This document shows, piece after piece, positions 53,440 to 61,436 of a DNA stretch of 64,000 nt. A model generated the notes under the pieces. It ran no database searches and had not been told where the DNA came from. It saw only the letters and a list, made by a program, of their open reading frames with translations. The stretch is from Cyanidiococcus yangmingshanensis. Its lineage: Eukaryota > Rhodophyta > Bangiophyceae > Cyanidiales > Cyanidiaceae. The stretch lies in NCBI GenBank assembly GCA_013995675.1, contig VWRR01000005.1, positions 1 through 64,000 on the forward strand, given 5' to 3'. The position numbers and the translations under genes were made by a program. Within the stretch, counting starts at the first letter, position 1. The number at the start of each line of letters is the position of its first letter.

Positions 53440-56169
53440 ATGTCCGGTGGCGGAGGCGCCGGCGATCGGCACGCGTCCCCAGTGGTCTGTATTACGACGT
53501 TGTACTCACATGTCGGGGCGTTCCTGCGTGCCAACTGCGTAATGCGCGTTCATTGTCCGCTAGCTTGGTCGTGTGTGCTAAGCATTGATGGGAAAAAGTT
53601 GCTTGATGAACATACTGTGCGGTTGTCGAGAGACGCTTCGCGCGTCTCATACTTCACTGCTGCAGGACGCAGGACGCAGCGGCAACGGAGCCAACGTCGT
53701 GCGCGACTGCCGGCTTTGGACGACACTGGGTTACTCGAGCGAGTGCGCTGTGGTCTGAAGCCATCGTCGTCGTCATCTTCATCAGGACAACCTAATGAAA
53801 ACAGTAAGAATGAGGAATGGTTGACGAACAGCAGTGCCGAAGTAGAGGGTGCACAACGGGGCAAGGGGCGAAAGCGAACGTCGCGATCACGTCGTTCTCG
53901 CGCAGAGGTCCGACTCGAGCAGCCGCTGGTGACGAGCGATCACGAGCACATAGTCGAGGCTACAAGTGCGAGTTCAGAGGAGCACGTCCGCTCGGTCGTG
54001 GCGGAAAGCACGCTTCCGCAGTGTTCTCGGGAGTTTATGCAGCTCTGTCGGGCTCAGTTCGAGGTGCTGGCGAGTATCCTGGGAGCCACGCAGTGTGCGC
54101 TCTGTGTGCGCCGAGAGGCGCCCGATGGGTCTCTGGAGTTTGTTCCACTGTGTGTGCACCCGGAGGCACAGACTGTCTGGGTGGTTGGAGCTGCACCAGG
54201 CTCGCGACCACTTGCGGGTCCAGCGGCGCTGCCAGGCGGCGTCGCTGCTGGCCACCTGCTTCCCGAGTACCCATTCATTTACTTGAATGAGGACACGGCC
54301 AGCCAGCTGGCGGACGGCGGTTTGTCCGCGCCTTTGCTCGATGGCAATAATGTGGTAGGGATGTTGGCGGTTTGGCGAGAACGTGGCCAGGACCGACCGC
54401 GTGACGGTCGGATCGCCGACGCAGAGCGCAGTCGATGGTCGGAAGGCGAGTGCAAGCAGCTGGTGTCCGTCGCAAAGACATTGGCGCTGGCACTGATTCT
54501 GGATCAACGTCATCGACAACAACAACCATCACCAGCGCGATCTCGAGTCCGAACGAATGATCCGCAACCGAGTTATGATGACAAGGGTCGGCAAGCATCA
54601 CGAGCGGAACCAGCCGTGTTCACACCTCTGGCCTCTGAACGAGCGGATACGGCAGCGGATGGCGCGCATCTCGAATTCCGCAGGCTGCATCGTCTCGACA
54701 TGTCTGTACCGACGCGACTATCCAAGTCGGTGTCGGTATGGACGGGAGAGCAGTCGCAACTGGCGAACTCGAACGCCATGGACGCGCAACGAGCCAGAGA
54801 AGGCGCAATGCTTGCCCAGGTGCGCGATATTCTGGGAAACATCCTCCATCAAGCTAAGAGTCCGATAACCGCGCTGCGCACCTTCGGCAAACTGCTGTTA
54901 CGTCGTCTTCCGCCCGGTGACGTGAATCGCGATCTTGCGCGCGATATTATTGTGCAGTGTGAGCGACTGAATGAGCTGCTGTCGCCACTCGATACGGTGA
55001 CGCAACATGTCGCCCAACTCCCGCCCCCGTTTGAATCTGAATCCATGAGCAAACGCTCTGGAGCCGGCGCGACGATGTCGTGGCCGATGCGCACTGCAGC
55101 CATCGACACCAATCCGAGCACAGTGCCGTCGCTACCACCACAATCGCTGCTTCTGCCATCGTCGACGAGCTCGAGTCCGCCAAAAATGTCGTCGAAACGA
55201 CGAAGCGACTTTGGTGCAGCCACGACGCCCGCCTCCGACCCGGGTGCTGGCAATATACAGCACCGACGCCTGCATCTCTGTTGGATGAATGACATCGTGC
55301 GGCCATTACTGGGGACGGCTACGGCGTTGGCGATCGAACACGGCGTTGAACTGCGTGGCCGACTGGATCATGTGCCGGCGATCCTGGCGGATGGATTTGC
55401 CCTACGTGAGGCGATCAGCAACGTCCTCGAGAATGCAATCAAATACACTGGCATGGTACGACCGGGCAGGCGCGGTCGCCTCGTCTATCTCTGGATTCAG
55501 TTGGTTTCGTTAGCTGGATCAGGACGTTCTCCCGTCGCCAGTGAGGTATCCGCACTGGCGCCTGCTCGACGGGACTCGGCACCGATGAATGACGCCTCTG
55601 AGCGCGACCAAGTCGCAGTGGCGCTTTTCGTTGGCGATACGGGCCCCGGCATACCTCGACGGGAATTGAAGCGAATCTGGGAGCGTGGATATCGCGGACG
55701 TCGTACATTTCACGGAGCGGTAGCGTCTTCGCGGCTGCTATCACCCAGCAGCACGGCCGAGACGATCACCAACAAGCCTTTGAACGCGAATGCACAGACG
55801 TCAATCGATGATAGCATTGCAACGCTGTCTTCGTGCTCTGAATGGACCCCTGAATCCGAGTCTGACTCGGCACCGCACGGACTCGGACTCTATCTGACGC
55901 GCCAGCTTGTGGAGAACATGGGCGGCATCGTCGTCCTTCAGAGTCCGTGGCCTCACCCTGAACGCGCTCGCGATCCGCCGGGTATTAGCGGCAGCGCGAC
56001 CGATCTCGACTGGGCCGCAAACATACTCCCGCAGTGCGTTGCGCCCCCCGAGCAGATGAACGTTTACGTCAAGGCGCCGCCGTTGCAGCCTGCCAACGCG
56101 ACCTGGCGTCGTGCTCATCAGCGTGGCACCCTAGTAGGTATTGTTTTTCAGCGCGCGATTTCAGCCTAG
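53440..56169 (+). CDS. CSK: Chloroplast sensor kinase CSK (GAF plus modified histidine kinase)
   Basis: The 909-residue protein has an N-terminal part that may hold a plastid targeting peptide, then a basic Ser-rich linker, a GAF domain (about 200-357, with GMLAVWRERGQ near its end) and a histidine kinase core. The DHp helix carries ILHQAKSPITALRTFGKLLL with the phospho-acceptor-position His near residue 470; this H-Q-x-K-x-P-x-x-A-L-R-T pattern is typical of algal CSK and cyanobacterial Hik2. The ATPase part has the N box VLENAIKYT, G1 GDTGPGIPRRE and G2 PHGLGLYLTRQLVENMGG. CSK senses the plastoquinone redox state and couples it to transcription of photosystem genes in the plastid. Long Ser-rich inserts separate the domains. 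Bacterial-type kinases with other sensors are the alternative, but the DHp sequence favours CSK. Confidence 0.85.
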   Translation: MSGGGGAGDRHASPVVCITTLYSHVGAFLRANCVMRVHCPLAWSCVLSIDGKKLLDEHTVRLSRDASRVSYFTAAGRRTQRQRSQRRARLPALDDTGLLERVRCGLKPSSSSSSSGQPNENSKNEEWLTNSSAEVEGAQRGKGRKRTSRSRRSRAEVRLEQPLVTSDHEHIVEATSASSEEHVRSVVAESTLPQCSREFMQLCRAQFEVLASILGATQCALCVRREAPDGSLEFVPLCVHPEAQTVWVVGAAPGSRPLAGPAALPGGVAAGHLLPEYPFIYLNEDTASQLADGGLSAPLLDGNNVVGMLAVWRERGQDRPRDGRIADAERSRWSEGECKQLVSVAKTLALALILDQRHRQQQPSPARSRVRTNDPQPSYDDKGRQASRAEPAVFTPLASERADTAADGAHLEFRRLHRLDMSVPTRLSKSVSVWTGEQSQLANSNAMDAQRAREGAMLAQVRDILGNILHQAKSPITALRTFGKLLLRRLPPGDVNRDLARDIIVQCERLNELLSPLDTVTQHVAQLPPPFESESMSKRSGAGATMSWPMRTAAIDTNPSTVPSLPPQSLLLPSSTSSSPPKMSSKRRSDFGAATTPASDPGAGNIQHRRLHLCWMNDIVRPLLGTATALAIEHGVELRGRLDHVPAILADGFALREAISNVLENAIKYTGMVRPGRRGRLVYLWIQLVSLAGSGRSPVASEVSALAPARRDSAPMNDASERDQVAVALFVGDTGPGIPRRELKRIWERGYRGRRTFHGAVASSRLLSPSSTAETITNKPLNANAQTSIDDSIATLSSCSEWTPESESDSAPHGLGLYLTRQLVENMGGIVVLQSPWPHPERARDPPGISGSATDLDWAANILPQCVAPPEQMNVYVKAPPLQPANATWRRAHQRGTLVGIVFQRAISA

Positions 56170-56591
56170 GAATCTTCTGACGAAGGGCGTATCACCAAGG
56201 GGCCGCGATGAAACCCATGGCGTGTCGCTGGGTTTGGTTTTGACCACGATTCCATCCCCGCCCGTTCGCACCCATATGGTCAGCCTGGATGGACGAACCT
56301 TGGTCGTTGTATCGTTCCAACGGGACGGGATGCTAGACGACCCCCGTTTCGCATGCGCGTGGAACGAATCCATGGTATTGCGTCTCTCGTGCAGCCACAC
56401 AACGGCACGCTGGACCATGGCGCGGTTGCGTATGATCATGCGCATCGGGTCAAGAGCGCCACTTGGATAAACGAGCCACCACGTCCGGGCGTTCAGTGCC
56501 CAATTTGAGCTTTTAGAAATGGCTTGCGAACCAGACGTCGACACCAGCACGTTCTGTCAATACAGACGGTTTCTTCAGCAGGCGTAATCGA
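56170..56591. other. Intergenic between converging CSK and SPX genes
   Basis: Nothing but 3' flanks is expected, and no RNA gene or repeat is seen. Confidence 0.5.
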
Positions 56592-58634
56592 CTAGTCAAG
56601 GGAGGCTCCCGTGTCGGCCTGTTTGATTTCCTGCGCCGCTCGATAGAACGCCAACAGCTGCAGCACTTGGCGTTGGAACGTTGCCTTGGTCTGCAATCCA
56701 GTCACTTTGTCGTGCTTTTTCAGGATTTTTTCAAAACCAGTAGCATTAAGTTCTACATAATTGACCAGTTCAACGATCTCGACATAGTGATCTCGATAAC
56801 GTTGACGGATCAGCGCAAGTCGAGTCTGGTCGCGTTGGGCAACCGAGGCTCTCGCATCGACCACGAGCGCCCTCGAGATTCGTTCAAGTTCCCTGTGCAT
56901 CGCTTGGAAGAAGGCATCGACTTTGGCCGCTTCGATATGCAGACGCTCGAAGAACCTGCGTTCAATTCGCCAAAACGCCTCTCGATGTGACTGGGCCCAC
57001 TCCTCGTTCGGCAAGAAGGAGGCGACTGGTTGGACTCCGGCCCAGGGCAACGTTACCGGCGAGAGGCTGGGACGTGCCAAGAATGATGTCGCCGCGGCCG
57101 CCGCGTTGGCGAGGTTTCCAGACACTCTTGCATGGCGGAGGTAGCGATCCTCCGTTTCGCCAGATGGATAGCCTGTTGCCGCCATCACGCCACGCTGGCT
57201 CGAGAGGACACTCGCCCTGGTTTCCGCTATCAATGGAGTCTGTTCATTCGCCAGGACGCTTGGTGCTGCACTCGTCTGGTGCAGGCCTCGTTGAGCGGAC
57301 TGCTCACGTTTCTGGTCAGATGCTGTTGTCCCGGCGCTCGCAGACGTGGCTTGAGCCTGGTGTTGCCCTCTTGTGGAGGCTTTTGCATTCGCGGCCTGAT
57401 CTGCAGGCATTTTCGAGGGCGTTGCGAAATAGTCGCCAGGAGAGTGACGCGGCGTTCCGTGCTCCAATTCGTAGAGCACATTTGAACTTGCGGTCTTCCG
57501 TAGCGCCGGTGCCAGACGGGTATTGCGCACATTGCGATGCTCGTCGATGACTGCCGTATGTGCTGCCCGACTCGTTCCCCATGGACCGTGCCGTGGAGCG
57601 CCTGCAGCAGTACCAGACTCGCGTCGTACTGTCGATGCGTCAATCACCGTTGACCGTGGTTGCAGAAGCAGCGGGTGACGGCTTTTCCGAACGCCAGTCG
57701 AGGCAGCTCCGTGGGTATGCGCCGCGCTGCTTCTCAGAGAGCGTTCGTGAGCGTCATCCACATGGTACTCGTTCTCAGGACATTCTTGTGCGGGCTGCGA
57801 CTGCACTGCAGCGGTTGTTGCCTCAATCGAGAGGGCAACTTGTCCGGCATGATCGCTGCGATCATCGTCACTGTCACTATCATCATCGTCGTCGTCGTCT
57901 TCGTCGTCGTCTTGCGTACGAACAAGCGCTTCGGGTTGGTGAATGCGTTCCGGCTTGATCGCCTCTGCGAGCGTCGTGCGCGACTCGACAAGCTCGGCCG
58001 AGCCCGTGCGAACCGAGGGTATCGCCAGAAGCGCTTCTTCCAGGCTGCGCGCTCGCGGCTCGAGCGTATCGTTTGCCGTTGAGGAATCCCCTCCATCAAC
58101 TGGGCGTTTCGCCTGATCACAAGACTCACTTTGACTCGCTGATGAACAAGTCGTTTTCGTCCTGATGGATGGAGAAAAGCGCGGTGGCAAAGATCTTTGA
58201 TCGCCTTCTCTCATCCATGACATGGTGCCGGACCCATCATCCGGAGAGGCGTCTGGCATTCGTGCTTCTACGCAGCTAGGTGCAGTCACCCCTGCCGTGG
58301 CACCATGAGCCTCGCTCGACAGAAAAGGAGCGAACCGCGCAGCTGCTTTGGCGTGCAGAGCGTCAACCTCGATTTCTTCTGGAGGTGGACTCGACAACGA
58401 AGCGGTCGAGTGTGAGGTACTTCGTCCGCGAGGTACATCGCCTCGTATCCAGATCGCTAGTGTTGCCTCTCTGAGCGGTGAGCAACTCGTAGCTGGATCC
58501 CCAGCACCATACTTTCGCAGCTGTTGGCGAACACTTCCAAGCCGCGAAATATATTTCTTCAGCTCACTATAGTCGAGGTAGTGTTCTCGCCACTCGGCGA
58601 CTGCATTGTACATAAGTTGCTTGGAGAACTTCAT
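56592..58634 (-). CDS. SPX-domain protein with a long disordered insert
   Basis: The 680-residue protein starts with the first SPX helix pair (MKFSKQLMYNAVAEWREHYL, DYSELKKYISRL). A low-complexity insert of about 480 residues follows, rich in Ser, Ala and acidic runs (DDEDDDDDDDSDSDDD). The SPX core resumes at about 530-660: FFERLHIEAAKVDAFFQAMH, DHYVEIVELVNYVELNATGF and EKILKKHDKVTGLQTK. The basic surface residues that bind inositol pyrophosphates (Y-x-x-L-K-K near the start, K-I-L-K-K-x-D-K at the end) are present. No EXS, RING, VTC or transporter domain follows, so it is a stand-alone SPX protein that probably reports phosphate status. It is divergent from an SPX-less phosphate transporter of the family that usually carries this domain. 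The ATG at 58634 matches the conserved SPX start exactly. Confidence 0.9.
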   Translation of the reverse strand: MKFSKQLMYNAVAEWREHYLDYSELKKYISRLGSVRQQLRKYGAGDPATSCSPLREATLAIWIRGDVPRGRSTSHSTASLSSPPPEEIEVDALHAKAAARFAPFLSSEAHGATAGVTAPSCVEARMPDASPDDGSGTMSWMREGDQRSLPPRFSPSIRTKTTCSSASQSESCDQAKRPVDGGDSSTANDTLEPRARSLEEALLAIPSVRTGSAELVESRTTLAEAIKPERIHQPEALVRTQDDDEDDDDDDDSDSDDDRSDHAGQVALSIEATTAAVQSQPAQECPENEYHVDDAHERSLRSSAAHTHGAASTGVRKSRHPLLLQPRSTVIDASTVRRESGTAAGAPRHGPWGTSRAAHTAVIDEHRNVRNTRLAPALRKTASSNVLYELEHGTPRHSPGDYFATPSKMPADQAANAKASTRGQHQAQATSASAGTTASDQKREQSAQRGLHQTSAAPSVLANEQTPLIAETRASVLSSQRGVMAATGYPSGETEDRYLRHARVSGNLANAAAAATSFLARPSLSPVTLPWAGVQPVASFLPNEEWAQSHREAFWRIERRFFERLHIEAAKVDAFFQAMHRELERISRALVVDARASVAQRDQTRLALIRQRYRDHYVEIVELVNYVELNATGFEKILKKHDKVTGLQTKATFQRQVLQLLAFYRAAQEIKQADTGASLD

Positions 58635-59355
58635 AGTGAGTGAGAGCGAGGACGTGGCGCCCTAGAGGCCCAGTCACCTCGTGAACTTGTCGACTGTTCA
58701 CGTCGAGCAGGGCCCAAGCACGAAGCTCTCGCTACGTATGTCAACTGCAGGTGCTGCGACAGCACTTTTCAGCTGTGCTCTAGGGCAAGGTCGCCAGCGT
58801 TCCAGACCCCAGCCCGCTCCGCTGAAGGACACAATGTTCAACAGGGTATCCCGCGATTTTGCACGCGCACCAGGCGCAACAAGCAAGTCCCAACGCTACC
58901 CAGCGTGTGGTCTCCAGTAAACGTTCGCGTACAGTTTAAGAAACTGCAAACTGGCCGTTGTCTTAGGCTGTAGCGTTGGCTTGAATCCTCACCTGGCCCG
59001 CCGCGCTGGTTCACCGAACGATACAGACGAGCACTGGCATGCCTCGCGTGCGAACAGCAACAAGTCCCCTAAACACAAACGGCTCTTGTGGGAGTTTCCA
59101 ACCCCTGACAGACCTTTGATCGTCACCGTATTTCACTTGACGAGGACCAGAGAAAACCAGACTCGCTCGGGCACGTCAAGTCTGTATCCGAAACGAGCGA
59201 CGAGTACACCACGCGACTGGCGATATGACGCGAGTATCTCGCTGGCTGGCTGGCTGGTTGGATAGCAAGCGGCTCTCTCGTTGCGGACGCCCTCTACAAC
59301 GAGGCATGAACGGTGACTAATCGATTTTCGTTTTTGGACACTGGAGTTCAAGATC
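58635..59355. other. Shared upstream region of the SPX gene and the SLC13-type transporter
   Basis: The 720-bp divergent spacer should contain both promoters, so co-regulation by phosphate is possible. I see no clear repeat of a PHR/P1BS or Pho4-type element that I would defend. Confidence 0.4.
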
Positions 59356-61245
59356 ATGTCGATGGATCGAAAGCACAGTTCGACAGGGATCACGTCATTG
59401 AAGAAGAGTGTCGAGGACGAGTTTGCGAGTCTCTTTCACGACGGGGACGTAGAAGCCGCACGAGCGGAGCTTAACGAGTCCGTACGCGATCTCATTATAT
59501 GGGAACGGAATACTGTCTGGCGAGACATGCTTCTGCAGGAGCGGCGCTTACGGGACACGCACGCGAAACGCAGTGGTCTGAGGGACTCGACTTTCAGGGC
59601 GTTCCGCGTGGTTCCGTTTCTGATCGCCGTAGTGCTCTTCGTCGGGGTCTTGCTCGCACCAGCGTCCCAGTTTGCTTTCCTGGAGCAGGCGCGGAATACT
59701 GGTGCAACTCATGACCATAGCGTTGCCGCTGCGGCTCGGGATGGCGCAGCCCAGCGCTGTTTGGCCCTGGTGACGTTCGCGTCGGTGCTCTGGGCCACTG
59801 AGGCGGTGCCCCTGTTTGTGACGTCGTTGGCGATCCCGCTGCTCACGGTTGTTCTGCGAGTCTTTCTAGACGAGAAAGGTGAGCGAGTCCTCGGAGCTAC
59901 AGAAGCCGCTCACAAAGCGATTACATCCATGAGCAGTCCGGTGCTTTTGTTGATTCTCGGCGGCTACAGCATCTCTGGAGCACTCAGCAAGCACACCATC
60001 GACAAGGCCATTGCAATCGCGGTTTTGCGACATGCACGGCGTCCTCCGGAACTGCTGCTTATGTTGATGCTACTTGCAGTATTTCTGTCCATGCTGGTAT
60101 CGAACGTAGCTGCACCCGTGCTACTCGTCGGCATTGTAACGCCTGTTCTGCAGAGTTTCCCGCCAGGAACTCCCTTTGTGAAATGTGCCTTGCTGGGCAT
60201 TGCTGCAGCCTGCAACATCGGTGGCATGACGTCGCCGATAGCCTCACCGCAAAATGCCATTGCTTTGGACGCGCTTCGGGGGGTGGCCTCTGTCTCCTTT
60301 CGTCAATGGGTAGCACTGGCGCTCCCGCTTGCCCTCGTTGCGGTGTTTGTGATGCACGCCTACCTCCTGGTTCGTTTTGGGCGTGGCCCCATCCAGGCAT
60401 TTCCGCTGGTCCCCATGCATCGTCCGCTCAAGTGGAAGGATACGGGCATGGCGCATCTCGTGGTCATTCTCACTGTTCTGGTTACGATTGCGCTCTGGAC
60501 GAGCAAGTCCGTATCCGAGCGACTCGGTGGTGACGGCATCGTAGCACTTGTCCCAGTGGTTGTTTTCATGGGCACAGGCCTCTTGAGTAAGGAAGATTTC
60601 AATTCTTTGCCTTTTAACGTGATCTATTTGGTATCAGGTGGCGTCGTCATGGGCGCTGCCGTGCGATCCAGTCGACTTCTCGAGATCGTCGCCGCTTCCG
60701 TTCGGTCCTCCGTTCAAGACGCCAGCTTATGGAAAGTCTACATGACCTTTATGCTGATGACGTTGCTTGTGGCCTGCCTCATGAGCCATACCGTGTCGAG
60801 CATCATCCTGAGCCCCATTTTGGCGGAGCTTGGAGCCGGTCTGGGCCACCCCCGACTCATGGTGCTCGGTGGCGCACTTGCCTGTTCCTGTGCCATGGCC
60901 CTACCTGTATCGAGTTTTCCCAACATGGCCGTGATCAGCGTCGAGGACGAACTCGGAAATCCCTACTTGAGCGCACAAGACTTTGTATGGATTGGTTTTC
61001 CGCTCACCCTACTCTCAGCTGCTATACTTGCCAGCCTAGGATACGGCCTTTTACGCTACACAGGGCATGTAGTCAGAGCGGCATACTCGCGTACATCCAC
61101 GTATGAGCCCGAGTCGCTCTGCGCACTTACAACGAGAGGATGTCGTCATGGCGCTTGCCAGAGACCAGCGGCGTATCCCCTGTACCGCCGACGGCCATCA
61201 AACGAAATGTCACCACAATCGCACAGCCGTGCATCATCTCTTTAG
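59356..61245 (+). CDS. PHO87/90/91-type phosphate transporter (SLC13/DASS), lacking SPX
   Basis: The 629-residue protein has about 12 membrane segments of the divalent anion:Na+ symporter family. Motifs include ATEAVPLFVTSLAIPLLTVV, SSPVLLLILGGYSISGALSK, AACNIGGMTSPIASPQNAIA, FNVIYLVSGGVVMGAAV, SHTVSSIILSPILAELG and ALPVSSFPNMAVISVEDELG followed by NPYLS. The cytosolic N-terminus (FHDGDVEAARAELNESVRDL, then WERNTVWRDM) matches the linker that follows SPX in fungal Pho87/90/91 proteins. The protein therefore looks like the C-terminal part of that fusion with the SPX domain removed. Phosphate is the inferred substrate; the membrane, vacuolar or plasma, cannot be told. ATG at 59356. Confidence 0.88.
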   Translation: MSMDRKHSSTGITSLKKSVEDEFASLFHDGDVEAARAELNESVRDLIIWERNTVWRDMLLQERRLRDTHAKRSGLRDSTFRAFRVVPFLIAVVLFVGVLLAPASQFAFLEQARNTGATHDHSVAAAARDGAAQRCLALVTFASVLWATEAVPLFVTSLAIPLLTVVLRVFLDEKGERVLGATEAAHKAITSMSSPVLLLILGGYSISGALSKHTIDKAIAIAVLRHARRPPELLLMLMLLAVFLSMLVSNVAAPVLLVGIVTPVLQSFPPGTPFVKCALLGIAAACNIGGMTSPIASPQNAIALDALRGVASVSFRQWVALALPLALVAVFVMHAYLLVRFGRGPIQAFPLVPMHRPLKWKDTGMAHLVVILTVLVTIALWTSKSVSERLGGDGIVALVPVVVFMGTGLLSKEDFNSLPFNVIYLVSGGVVMGAAVRSSRLLEIVAASVRSSVQDASLWKVYMTFMLMTLLVACLMSHTVSSIILSPILAELGAGLGHPRLMVLGGALACSCAMALPVSSFPNMAVISVEDELGNPYLSAQDFVWIGFPLTLLSAAILASLGYGLLRYTGHVVRAAYSRTSTYEPESLCALTTRGCRHGACQRPAAYPLYRRRPSNEMSPQSHSRASSL

Positions 61246-61388
61246 GATGGCAGGATCGAACTCCAGAGACGTCGATCTATGAGCCTGCAGAGGCGAATAC
61301 CTCGCCATCATGTCATCATGGACGCAGCTCGCATGTGCGTGTATGAAACACGTGTCCCGCGCTGTTGCATACGAGATCCGTGTACACA

Positions 61389-61436
61389 ACCACGCGCGCG
61401 CACACACACATGCATGCATGGATGCATGGATAGATG
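61389..61436. repeat. CA/GCAT/GGAT microsatellite before the ABC transporter start
   Basis: (CG)n, then (CA)n, then TGCATGCATGGATGCATGGA end at the ATG at 61434. Repeat length here could shift which ATG is used. Confidence 0.7.

Noticed and set aside
61234-61330. tRNA T-arm-like sequence (GTTCGATCC on the minus strand) after the transporter gene
   Set aside because: The flanking bases do not form a 5-bp T stem, and no acceptor or D arm could be found nearby.
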